From: DATFKA01 sp035268885
Lineage (GTDB): Bacteria > Bacteroidota > Bacteroidia > Chitinophagales > Saprospiraceae
Assembly: GCA_035268885.1 (NCBI GenBank)
Contig: DATFKA010000003.1
Location: 1-64,000, forward strand
Length of the DNA: 64,000 nucleotides
Reading direction: 5' to 3'
The notes under the pieces: model-generated
The model's input: only the letters and a program-made list of their open reading frames with translations
Told to the model about the DNA's origin: nothing
Database searches by the model: none
In this document: piece by piece, positions 51,872 to 60,394 of the stretch
Layout of the letters: each line of letters starts with the position of its first letter
How positions within the stretch are numbered: position 1 is the stretch's first letter
Program-made: the position numbers and the translations under genes

Positions 51872-53812
51872 TTATTTCTTGATCAACCTCCTGGTAAAAT
51901 GATGTTGACGATTGCTAATTTGAAGAAATAGTATACCATCAGGTATAGCCGATACATTCAAAGAGAGCTGATCATTTAATCCCGGTAAGTCCTGTTGAAA
52001 AAGAAGTTGACCGGAGACATTCAATAAACGCAATCGATAACGGTCCTGGCCGGTCACTTTTTTATTGAAGCGGATTTGTAGCTCATCCTCTACGGGGTTG
52101 GGAAATACTTCAAAAAAGGCGACCCAGTCTAAAGAATTGGTTGTCGCTGTGATATCGGGAAGCTCACAGGGAGATTGCTCAGTCGAATCCGGCTGCTCAC
52201 CAATAGCTATGTAGTCAAAATAGATTTCGTTACCCGGGAAGTTATTATTTTCTCTATCCAGAAAGATCCATAGATCCACTAAGTCTTCTGGATCGAAGCC
52301 CTGGAGGTCTTCTTCTGAAAAGGTGTAGGTCAGTGTAGACCAGGCTTCCAAGCTTCCCCTTACGTTTTGAGTGAGGGTGGCTGTACGAAAATCCCCTGAG
52401 CCATCCCCCGAACGGAATAAGACCCCAACGGGCACTTCTTCGGCGCTTCTGGCGCGGATAATTACCTGGATGTTGTCCGAAATATCAGTAATCACAGCAC
52501 CACTTTCATTAACCGGCTGAATGACAATTGGACGAAAGGCCAGATGTGGATCGTTTGTTGGATCACTTACCTCCAGTTTTAATTCTTCACATTCGGTTTC
52601 TCTTAGGCTCAGTTTTGCCGTTTCGGCTCCGCCCAGGATAATTGGATGATCGGTATTCCAGTTTTCCTGCCAGGTCTGGGACCTAATTTCTGCCGCACAG
52701 GGAGAATTACGAGTACTGTCTGCTTCACCGCCAATGACGATGTGGTCAATATAAAATTCGTTACCAGAAAAATTACTCACACCGCGATCTATGTAGAACC
52801 ACATATCTCTCAAGTCTGCTGGATTGAAGCCCTCGTATTCTGCTTCGGAAAATTCGAGGGTGAAACTCGTCCAGTTTTCAAGATCCCCTGGAATCGTAAT
52901 GGCTTTTCGGCGGGTGCGCTCCGCCTGGCTACCTTCTCCAGAACGAAAAAGTACATCGAGTTGGACCGATTCAGCGGAACGAACCCGCATGCTAAGATTC
53001 ACCTGGCCGGAAATATCTGTGACCTCATTTCCATTCTCGTCAAAGGGGTTAAGCTGGTAAGCATTAAAGGCCGGCAATGGACTGCTTTCGGGATCGGTAA
53101 CACTGATCTGCAGGGTCTCACAGATCGTATCCAGGGTAAAGGTGGATACCTGCCCTGCCGTACTTCCCGTGTTGATGTTTTGGATGGTGCTTCCAGAAAA
53201 ATAAGTTGCAAAAATTATCGCATTGGGATTACTACCCGCCGCACAGGTAGACTCCAGACCCGGAGTGGGGAGTCCTCCGAGTGAGATATAGTCAATATAC
53301 AATTCATTGCCGGCAAAATTTTCAGTCCCACGGTCTAAAAAGAACCAGAAGTCGCGCAGGTTGTCGGGATTGAAGCCCGCCAAATCATCACCGGTGAATT
53401 CAATGGTGATTTCGGTCCAGCTTTCGAGTCCGGCCGGAATGGTGTCGTACAAGATCGAGGTACGAAAATTAGACGAGCCGTCATCGGACCGAAATAGTGC
53501 GCCCACAATTACTTGTGCTGTACTACGGGCTCTCATGGTGAGGCTGGTGGAGAAGGCGGTAATATCTGTGATTTCTTCCCCATCCAGGTTTTGGGGATTA
53601 ATGATAATGGGGCTAAAAGCAGGTAGTGGAGCAGCGGAAGGGGCGGTGACTTCTACTAGACCCTCTTCACAATTCGTTTGGCTCACCGTTAGGGCATCTC
53701 CACCAGAACCCGTAAAGACGTAGTTGTCTGCTATCCAGTGATGTTCCCAGAATTGGGCGATTACTACCATGGGTAAACAAAAAACAGCAATAGCCAAAAT
53801 CCATTTTTTCAT
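51872..53812 (-). CDS. T9SS-exported protein with three copies of an unassigned domain
   Basis: A 646-aa protein: signal peptide 1-19, repeats at about 24-180, 198-362 and 385-539, and a T9SS sorting domain from about 566 to the end. Each repeat has the pattern LPAF/LAF, then an ITDIS-like loop, RSA, VLFRSxDGS, PGxLExW, FSExDLxGF and DLxDxWFxLDR, ending GNExYIDYIxIG. This resembles a beta-sandwich, perhaps a carbohydrate-binding module. No catalytic residues stand out. It would be surface-attached and could hold or bind the polysaccharide. Confidence 0.85.
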   Translation of the reverse strand: MKKWILAIAVFCLPMVVIAQFWEHHWIADNYVFTGSGGDALTVSQTNCEEGLVEVTAPSAAPLPAFSPIIINPQNLDGEEITDITAFSTSLTMRARSTAQVIVGALFRSDDGSSNFRTSILYDTIPAGLESWTEITIEFTGDDLAGFNPDNLRDFWFFLDRGTENFAGNELYIDYISLGGLPTPGLESTCAAGSNPNAIIFATYFSGSTIQNINTGSTAGQVSTFTLDTICETLQISVTDPESSPLPAFNAYQLNPFDENGNEVTDISGQVNLSMRVRSAESVQLDVLFRSGEGSQAERTRRKAITIPGDLENWTSFTLEFSEAEYEGFNPADLRDMWFYIDRGVSNFSGNEFYIDHIVIGGEADSTRNSPCAAEIRSQTWQENWNTDHPIILGGAETAKLSLRETECEELKLEVSDPTNDPHLAFRPIVIQPVNESGAVITDISDNIQVIIRARSAEEVPVGVLFRSGDGSGDFRTATLTQNVRGSLEAWSTLTYTFSEEDLQGFDPEDLVDLWIFLDRENNNFPGNEIYFDYIAIGEQPDSTEQSPCELPDITATTNSLDWVAFFEVFPNPVEDELQIRFNKKVTGQDRYRLRLLNVSGQLLFQQDLPGLNDQLSLNVSAIPDGILFLQISNRQHHFTRRLIKK

Positions 53813-53831
53813 GATTACAATGTTGATTAGT

Positions 53832-54626
53832 TTAAGATCCGATCTTTTGGTAATAGGAATAAGGTGTGGTGAACCGAACCCTTTCCGACTTTAAGAATAG
53901 AACGATTTCTTTAAAGGCCTCAAAGCGAGTTGGGTCGTCTACCCAGGAACGGGGATGGCCCTGGATAATCAGGACGGGTTCTTTGTTGAATTGCTCGTAG
54001 CCTGCTTTAAACTTTTTAAAATCGGGGATGTGAACCGGGTATTCGATATTGACCTCCGGAATTCTATCGAGGACAAATTTGTCGGTAGGGCTCTGGGTTT
54101 CTTTGTACATCCAAACCTTTATATCTGGCAGTTGGGCCAGGGCTTGTGCGGTGGAGGCATCTGTCGAATTATAAGGTGCACCAAAGGAGCGAAGGGTGAT
54201 ATCCAGTTTGTCTTTGGCTTGCTGTTGAGCTGTTGTTAGATGATCCAGTTGGTAGGTGTAGCTGGTTCCGCGAAACTCTCTTTTTTCTTCACCATCGATC
54301 TTTGGCTTACAATGACAATAGCCATGGTGCCAAATCTCATACCCTTCGGCCTCCCTATCTTTTATCCATTGGTAGTAAGTTTCATCGCCTTCTTCAAGGG
54401 AATTACATACCAGCCCAATAGTACCCTGCACACCTTCTTTGTTTAGAAAATCAACGACCTGCTGCCAACCCGGATGGACGAGCCCTTTTTCAAACCACAG
54501 ATCGTCAAGTTTTAAAATCACATGAGGTTTATTGATATCACCTTCAAAGAATTGAGGACGTCCACAAGAGAAAAAGAGGAAGCCGATTAAGAGAAAAGAG
54601 AGCAAAACCTGGTTTTTTAACTTCAT
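53832..54626 (-). CDS. Polysaccharide-deacetylase-like lipoprotein
   Basis: A 264-aa protein with a lipobox LFFSC (Cys near residue 21). The fold-typical first strand ends LKLDD, and HHGYCH near residue 99 supplies the metal histidines of the NodB/CE4-like barrel. RSFGAPYN gives a later conserved segment. Several CE4 features are degenerate, so activity is uncertain; it may remove acetyl groups from uronan. It lies between the triple-repeat protein and the beta-helix protein. Confidence 0.78.
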   Translation of the reverse strand: MKLKNQVLLSFLLIGFLFFSCGRPQFFEGDINKPHVILKLDDLWFEKGLVHPGWQQVVDFLNKEGVQGTIGLVCNSLEEGDETYYQWIKDREAEGYEIWHHGYCHCKPKIDGEEKREFRGTSYTYQLDHLTTAQQQAKDKLDITLRSFGAPYNSTDASTAQALAQLPDIKVWMYKETQSPTDKFVLDRIPEVNIEYPVHIPDFKKFKAGYEQFNKEPVLIIQGHPRSWVDDPTRFEAFKEIVLFLKSERVRFTTPYSYYQKIGS

Positions 54627-54633
54627 TTTGGAA

Positions 54634-56712
54634 TTATTGTTTGATCATTTTCATTAAACGGGTGCTACCCTGCTGATCAATGATTTGTAGATAGTACACT
54701 CCCTTGGCCAGGCCCTCGGTTTGTAATCGAAGGGTAGCTGTCTTTTGCATCATCTCTTTGCCTGAGCTATCGAAAAGTATAAGCTGCTTCAGTGGCGCAT
54801 CGGTTTGGATATTAACTGCATCCTGAAAGGGATTGGGAAACACTTTTAAATCGGACAGGGCTACGGATGCCGTGCTGGTGGCCACTGCTACCTGTGCCGG
54901 GTTGGAGTAAGGGGAGGGGCATTGGTCGCCAATGGCAAATACCCGATAAATTAAGGGGCTACCTACATCGGGGAAGTCTGTATGCAAAAAAGCAGTTTGA
55001 TCGGCCGGAAGCCGGGCTATTTCGGTAAAGCTATTCCCACCATCAGTAGACCATTCAATGCTGTAGCCCGTTTCCCGGCTGGCAATATCCATCCAATTGA
55101 GCATCACCATGCCTTCCGAGAACTGGGCTGTTAATTGAGCCGGAGCATCGGGGGGGACCCCCTGCTGTAGCCGGGCTTCCAGCTGTTTGGTATAAAGGGA
55201 GGGGATCAAGGGCGTCTTACGGGTAAGGCCCTCGTATCCTTTTGGATGGGGAAAATTATGTAGGTTGGTTACATAGGCCTCGCAGGCAATGGCATAATTC
55301 TGGCGTCCGGGTGGCTTTTGTAATTTGATATTTCGCGAAAGCGGCACCTTCACACGCCAGGCTACACTATGGACAGCAGACCATCCGTGACCGGTGCCGA
55401 ATCTCCCGCGGTTATAAAGTCCCAATAGTGTATTGGTTTCGGACCGGGAAAAGGTGATATTGTCAAATAACATTCCCTGGCTCCAGCGGCGGTGTCCTTC
55501 ACTAGAAGAATAGTCGACTTCAGAAGTACAATTGTAGAAAACAATACCAGAGACACTACTTGTCCCATTGGATACGTAAGAATGGCGTCCCTGCGTAGCG
55601 TGGCAGCCCTCAAAGAGGATTTGATTGGACATTCTCCCTACGGCAAAATTATACCTTCTGGCACCCGTAATTTCAGAATGAGGTTGAAGCCCCCGGCAGT
55701 CTCTAACGGTCACTCGACTGGCTACCCGGGTGTCCACAGCGGCATAAATGAAATGTAAAGCGGTGACATCCCTTACCCAACTGTCTTCTACCCCGATCAG
55801 CCGGATGGCATTTTTAGCGTGATTTTCTGTTAATGGGCCTGCGGTTTGAATATCAACCCGTAGGCTTTCGATACCAATATTTTGTTTGATGCCTTCTTTG
55901 TTTAAAACGTAGACCTCTGCTTGTGCTAGGTCCCGCTCAAAGTGATCGTAAATAGGGGCATCCAGGACGATTTTGTTTTCTGCAAAATCAACGGCCGTTA
56001 CGTAGCGATTGTAAAGAATATCAATCGTTCCCGGTGACCAGGGCGCATCGCTATCTGTATCCCCAAAATTGATAGAAGCCAACCATTTAGAAGTGCTTGG
56101 ATGTCGAATGATCACATTGTTCCCTTCGCTGTACAGTTCGGGGGCCGTCACTTCCAGGGAACGAGATCCCGCAGGTACAAAATCACTGGTTACAGTTGAG
56201 TTCGTACCGGGGACCGACTGCGACCAGCTTATATTGGGTGTGTTCCCCGCCTGGATGATATCTCTTTCGGTAGGCGTATTTCCCACCCCCAGTAGTATAG
56301 TATTACTGGTGGGATCGCTGTCATCGCCTACGCCTCGCAAAACGATACCACTTTCTCTAATGACTACCGTACCGTGAATTTCGTAGGCGCCCGCTTCTAA
56401 TAACAGGGCTCCCCGGAAACCATTTTCATCCATGGGTAAAGCGGCTATCTCGTCTAAAGCAGCCTGGATATGGGCCGTATTATCGCCTTCTATAGCAGAA
56501 ATCGTTTTGACCACCTCTAGTTCGGGTAGCGGTACCTCTCCGTTTTTATACCCGGCATAACTAAAGTCCGGAATGTAATTATTTTCGGAATCGGAGACGT
56601 AGCGAAGGCAGCCGTTTTCATCTTCAAAAACGATTTTGGAAGCTTCCTGAGCCCATGAAAAACAACTAATACATAGCGACAGAACAATGAATGAAAGTGA
56701 GTGAATTTGCAT
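54634..56712 (-). CDS. T9SS-sorted right-handed beta-helix protein, probable polysaccharide lyase
   Basis: A 692-aa secreted protein. After a signal peptide, residues of about 50-480 show a pectate-lyase-like beta-helix with GAYEIHGTVVIRESGIVLRG near 105. A fibronectin-III-like segment follows (about 520-605), then a T9SS sorting domain at the end. The family start (NYIPDFSYAGYKNGEVPLP) is recalled from Bacteroidota beta-helix proteins of uronate loci, but I cannot assign a PL number. Its position among lyases supports polysaccharide cleavage. Confidence 0.78.
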   Translation of the reverse strand: MQIHSLSFIVLSLCISCFSWAQEASKIVFEDENGCLRYVSDSENNYIPDFSYAGYKNGEVPLPELEVVKTISAIEGDNTAHIQAALDEIAALPMDENGFRGALLLEAGAYEIHGTVVIRESGIVLRGVGDDSDPTSNTILLGVGNTPTERDIIQAGNTPNISWSQSVPGTNSTVTSDFVPAGSRSLEVTAPELYSEGNNVIIRHPSTSKWLASINFGDTDSDAPWSPGTIDILYNRYVTAVDFAENKIVLDAPIYDHFERDLAQAEVYVLNKEGIKQNIGIESLRVDIQTAGPLTENHAKNAIRLIGVEDSWVRDVTALHFIYAAVDTRVASRVTVRDCRGLQPHSEITGARRYNFAVGRMSNQILFEGCHATQGRHSYVSNGTSSVSGIVFYNCTSEVDYSSSEGHRRWSQGMLFDNITFSRSETNTLLGLYNRGRFGTGHGWSAVHSVAWRVKVPLSRNIKLQKPPGRQNYAIACEAYVTNLHNFPHPKGYEGLTRKTPLIPSLYTKQLEARLQQGVPPDAPAQLTAQFSEGMVMLNWMDIASRETGYSIEWSTDGGNSFTEIARLPADQTAFLHTDFPDVGSPLIYRVFAIGDQCPSPYSNPAQVAVATSTASVALSDLKVFPNPFQDAVNIQTDAPLKQLILFDSSGKEMMQKTATLRLQTEGLAKGVYYLQIIDQQGSTRLMKMIKQ

Positions 56713-56727
56713 AGTTTTTGGGTTAAA

Positions 56728-58806
56728 TCAATCGAGTTGTAAGCCGTTTTGATTTTTATGAAAATGGTAAGCATACTTTTCCCCTCGATATTTAAATTGG
56801 ATAAGGAGGCCCTCCTTTTCTTCCAACATTTTAAGGCTCGATTGAATAGACTTTGCTTCTTGTTCATCTTCGACGGGAAGAATTAAGGTAGCCGTTCTGT
56901 TTTGCGCTTTTTCAGCTCTGGTGTGCAGCCCAAAATAGGGTAGCCATTCAAACGGTTTGGTGCCATGTACCGGCTGATAGGCATGCTGGTCCTGGTAAAA
57001 TTGTACCGGGTTATTACCGGTGGGGATCAATGCCATTTGGTCATTATTCCCCTTTAACATAGCGAAGCCATCCCGATTGATTTGCTCTTCGACTTCCGTA
57101 TGAAAGCGCAGGTCTACCAGGGCACCATTCTTTTGTGTCTCAATATCATCTAACAAGAGGGTGATATTGGGTTTTTCCAATACGATATGCCGCTGCCATT
57201 TACGGAGTTCTTTTTTGGGGTAGGCATTGCTTGGATCCATCCGCACGTAATCGCGCTTTTTAGTGGATTTGAACTCGATGACCTTACCTCCGATCTCATG
57301 ATTAAAGGGCTGGTTTTTCAGCTTGCCAGGAACCTGCTGCTCTCCGTTGACCATGATGACATTATGCCCGGCGCTGGCCGCCTGGGGATACTGCCAACGG
57401 GTCTCATCAAAGTACTCTTCATCGTAATAAGGTTGTCCGGAATCTTTTAGGAAGGCTTGTCCCTTCCAATACAATACAAAATGCCCGATATCCAGGTGAC
57501 CATGGTGGGGGTCGTTATTTTTACCAGCTTTACCGGCCAGGAACACCTTATTCACGTCGGTGAAATCAGAACGCATGACCCACCAGTCGATACTTTTGAA
57601 GTGTCGGGAGGGGTTTTCCGGGGGAGTTCCCTCCATAGCTGGTCTTGGGAAAATCAGGTCGTACACGTTTCGGCCCCGCCCCAGGATGTGATTTCGGTAC
57701 CAGGCGGCTTCCTGGCTGTTCGTCTCGTTGGTCAGTAGATTAAAAAAATCGGTGCTGCCGTTAATTCTGTCCTTGGAATCACCAAAGTTTACGGCCCGGT
57801 TGGGAGGAATGTTCAAATAGATGAGAAAAGAGGCCGGGTTGTTACTTAGCCTTTCATTTTTAAATAAATTGAATTGACCGCCGCTGGCTTCCTTTAGCGA
57901 AACGGCAAAACGGGTTGCGTGGCGCAGCCCGTAATGTAGGTAGCCGCCACCTTCCTGCCAGCCGCCGTCCACGCCAATTTCATTCATCATTTTATTAATC
58001 CGATTGTAGGATTCGGCCACTACGTCGATCAGAGTAGGGTGGTCCTTTAATAGCGCAATGGCGGTAATACCAAGCCCGCCATTACAGACCCCAGTCCAAT
58101 TGCAGCGGTAGGAGGTGGCCCACCAGTGGAATTCATAGTCCCCTCTGACCGGAGTAATCACTTTTTCCAATAGGGCACCCCGAATTCTGTCGCGCTGCCA
58201 ATCTTCCAGGGCTTCATAGGTCCAGTCGTACACGCAGGCTATACTTTCTCCCAGACCAGCCGTTCTGATATCGAAGTTGAAGTTGACTTGATTATCCGGT
58301 ACGTTCCAGGGCATAACCCTGCTGTAGATAATCGGAAACTCGTGGGCTTGTAGGACCCAAACTGGCATCTGGCAGACTACCTCGGCAAAATCAAAAGCCT
58401 TTTGAGCATATTCCTCTTCTCCCGTGATTTGGTAAACAAAAGCGAGATGTTGGGCATGGCTGGAATAAGCGCGCAATTTTCTTTCGTATTCATTCGCCCG
58501 GTCGATTTCGCTCCAGCCCGCGCGAACGTGGGTGCCTCTTTCCGGGATTTTAGCATCTACCGGCATATAAAGTAAGCTATTCGCCTCCGTCAGAAGCCGG
58601 GTCATAAGCTCTCCACTTTCAACATCATTTTTTATGTTCTTTTTGATCTCCTTCAGGCCACTCTTGTCAAAGAACAAATAAGGATGCTCCAGGCGGTCAA
58701 AATCAATAGCACTTGCGATGGCTTCTTTAGATACATCCTGTGCTTGGGAGAAAGAAAAAAATAAGATGCTGAATAAGCTTGATAATAGTGCAAATCGATA
58801 GGGCAT
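56728..58806 (-). CDS. Heparinase II/III family polysaccharide lyase
   Basis: A 692-aa secreted protein: signal peptide 1-22, an alpha-toroid with EFHWWATSYRCNWTGVCNGG near residue 225 and WQEGGGYLHYG, then the heparinase II/III-like beta-sandwich with HHGHLDIGHFVLYW. The NWTG asparagine, the GYLHYG tyrosine and the later histidine match the usual catalytic set. Family members act on uronate-containing glycans including alginate, glucuronan and glycosaminoglycans. It is the largest lyase of this operon. Confidence 0.9.
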   Translation of the reverse strand: MPYRFALLSSLFSILFFSFSQAQDVSKEAIASAIDFDRLEHPYLFFDKSGLKEIKKNIKNDVESGELMTRLLTEANSLLYMPVDAKIPERGTHVRAGWSEIDRANEYERKLRAYSSHAQHLAFVYQITGEEEYAQKAFDFAEVVCQMPVWVLQAHEFPIIYSRVMPWNVPDNQVNFNFDIRTAGLGESIACVYDWTYEALEDWQRDRIRGALLEKVITPVRGDYEFHWWATSYRCNWTGVCNGGLGITAIALLKDHPTLIDVVAESYNRINKMMNEIGVDGGWQEGGGYLHYGLRHATRFAVSLKEASGGQFNLFKNERLSNNPASFLIYLNIPPNRAVNFGDSKDRINGSTDFFNLLTNETNSQEAAWYRNHILGRGRNVYDLIFPRPAMEGTPPENPSRHFKSIDWWVMRSDFTDVNKVFLAGKAGKNNDPHHGHLDIGHFVLYWKGQAFLKDSGQPYYDEEYFDETRWQYPQAASAGHNVIMVNGEQQVPGKLKNQPFNHEIGGKVIEFKSTKKRDYVRMDPSNAYPKKELRKWQRHIVLEKPNITLLLDDIETQKNGALVDLRFHTEVEEQINRDGFAMLKGNNDQMALIPTGNNPVQFYQDQHAYQPVHGTKPFEWLPYFGLHTRAEKAQNRTATLILPVEDEQEAKSIQSSLKMLEEKEGLLIQFKYRGEKYAYHFHKNQNGLQLD

Positions 58807-58815
58807 AATTATTTT

Positions 58816-59154
58816 TTAGGTCAGGAAATCATTTCTAAGTGGGTTGAAACTATCGACCAACCGGACGCGCTCCGTCAATAGCTTTACGGTGTGTGATTTG
58901 CCGGAAGGCACGGCAAATAGATCCCCCGCCTTTAGGTGCTGATCGGGCTCTCCTTCACAGTAAAAGATGATTTCTCCTTCGGCGACGTAGGAGGTCTGTA
59001 CATGCGGATGAGAGTGGGGAGGCTCCGGTTTTTCCCAGGGGCCGTCTGAAAAGTCAATGACTACGGTCATTAGGGCCCCGGTATGAATAATTTTGCGTTC
59101 CAGCCCCGGGCGGACACGTTCAGCGGTAGTTTCGTCAAATTTTAATACAGGCAT
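58816..59154 (-). CDS. KdgF-like cupin
   Basis: A 112-aa single-domain cupin. Metal ligands fit HSHPHVQTSYVAEGE and the later SHTV histidine. KdgF converts unsaturated galacturonate or mannuronate/guluronate monomers into the linear keto form used by KduI. It has no signal peptide and is probably cytoplasmic, between lyase genes and DUF4861. This makes the pathway to KDG complete within the window. Confidence 0.88.
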   Translation of the reverse strand: MPVLKFDETTAERVRPGLERKIIHTGALMTVVIDFSDGPWEKPEPPHSHPHVQTSYVAEGEIIFYCEGEPDQHLKAGDLFAVPSGKSHTVKLLTERVRLVDSFNPLRNDFLT

Positions 59155-59166
59155 ACGATAAGTTTT

Positions 59167-60144
59167 TTATTGAAGTGGTTTACAGGCTTGTTGGATTAAA
59201 TTTTCGAATGCACCGGCGTCTTTGACTCCGATTACATCTCTTTCCCAGGCGGCCAAAAACTGGTAACTCATTTCCGATCTGGGATTTTTAAATACATAGG
59301 TATGACTCCAGATATTAGGTACCTTTTCGGGTTGATCATCCAGGTTCATGACTAGTCCCATACCCATGTTTTCATTATGATACGATTGCTCGCCCCAGGT
59401 AAAGGCATATAAAAAATTGTTTTCCCTTTCGGCAGTCAGGTCTTCCAGGTGTTTTACAATACCGGTGGCAAAGTACATCCCCTCGGGCAGCTGACCGTCG
59501 ACCACTTCTAATCGGATGGTTGACCAGGGTTCGCCGGCTCGTAAGGACCAATTCTGGATCAGGTCGAATTTCTGGTCTCCCACTTTTAGTCCGGTAAGCG
59601 TGGTTCTTACGGAAGCTGTTTCCGCATTAGGTGAAGTAACCTCTACTATTTTTTTGTCATATTCGGAGAGTGCATACAAGGAATCCTGATACCAAATGGC
59701 AGGACTTCCAATACCCAGGGATTGATTTACTTTCAGGATATCTGAACCCCAATCCATGATGTCGTGGTATTGCCAGCCCACGGTATCCATGACCAGATCT
59801 TTTACCCGCTTCCCATAAATGTCGTTGCGATGCCGACTGTCCATGTAAAAGCGATAAGCGATCAGGTCGTTTTCCAGCACTGGCCCCTCGAACATCACCC
59901 ATTTATTTTGCGGTTCCAGATTTTGGGGGACGATTAGCCGTTGCCGGGCGACGTAATCACCGCTTATTTTAGTTTTGTCATTGGGGTCGAATTCGCCCGT
60001 TTGCGTCAGGAGTATAGCCTGTGCCTTTTCTTCTGATTTGTCAGCAGGCGGGGATGCTGTTGGCTCGGTATTGGACTGACAGCCGACAAACAGCCCAATA
60101 AGGAATAGGATAAGTAAGAAGTTACGGGTATGATTTTTTTTCAT
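59167..60144 (-). CDS. DUF4861 family lipoprotein
   Basis: A 325-aa protein with a lipobox GLFVGC (Cys near residue 22). The DUF4861 pattern is clear: FEGPVLENDLIAYRFYMDSRHRND-type region near residue 85 and GWQYHDIMDWGSDILKV. The family is often found in pectin or rhamnogalacturonan loci, and its activity is not settled. It is the first gene of the minus-strand lyase operon, divergent from the HTCS gene. Confidence 0.88.
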   Translation of the reverse strand: MKKNHTRNFLLILFLIGLFVGCQSNTEPTASPPADKSEEKAQAILLTQTGEFDPNDKTKISGDYVARQRLIVPQNLEPQNKWVMFEGPVLENDLIAYRFYMDSRHRNDIYGKRVKDLVMDTVGWQYHDIMDWGSDILKVNQSLGIGSPAIWYQDSLYALSEYDKKIVEVTSPNAETASVRTTLTGLKVGDQKFDLIQNWSLRAGEPWSTIRLEVVDGQLPEGMYFATGIVKHLEDLTAERENNFLYAFTWGEQSYHNENMGMGLVMNLDDQPEKVPNIWSHTYVFKNPRSEMSYQFLAAWERDVIGVKDAGAFENLIQQACKPLQ

Positions 60145-60201
60145 GATGCTTTTTTTGGGTAAAAACCTTAATTTGCTTTGGCTTAAAGCTAGGAAAGTAA
60201 G

Positions 60202-60238
60202 TACGATTAAAAGTCTATTATTAGGGTGGAAATCGTAT
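60202..60238. promoter_or_regulatory. Inverted TACGATT pair between the HTCS and lyase operons
   Basis: TACGATT (60202-60208) and its complement AATCGTA (60231-60237) form an inverted pair separated by 22 bp. On the minus strand the outer site reads ATACGATT, as in the uxuA and SDR promoters. It sits in the divergent region between the DUF4861-led operon and the HTCS gene and is a likely operator. Confidence 0.5.
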
Positions 60239-60315
60239 AATCCGCCCGAGAGCTTTAATTGTTTAATTAATTGTCTACCTAATTTTTTTTAGGGGAAAGA
60301 CCTAAAAAGGGATTA

Positions 60316-60323
60316 TAAATTTG
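60316..60323 (+). promoter_or_regulatory. HTCS -7 box
   Basis: TAAATTTG matches TAnnTTTG exactly, 72 bp upstream of the HTCS ATG. No -33 element was convincing. Confidence 0.45.
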
Positions 60324-60394
60324 GTGATTGGATTGGATATGTTCTTTTAATTATAGTTATTTACCTCGAAGATTGATTAGACCAGGATTGAATT

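Noticed and set aside
52646..53284. 212-codon plus-strand frame opposite the triple-repeat protein
   Set aside because: The opposite strand encodes a signal peptide, three repeats and a T9SS domain; the plus frame shows no family features.
50672..59154. Calling the locus a classical alginate utilization system
   Set aside because: KduI/KduD and iduronate-type sulfatases point to other or mixed uronans. The alginate-lyase fold alone does not define the substrate.
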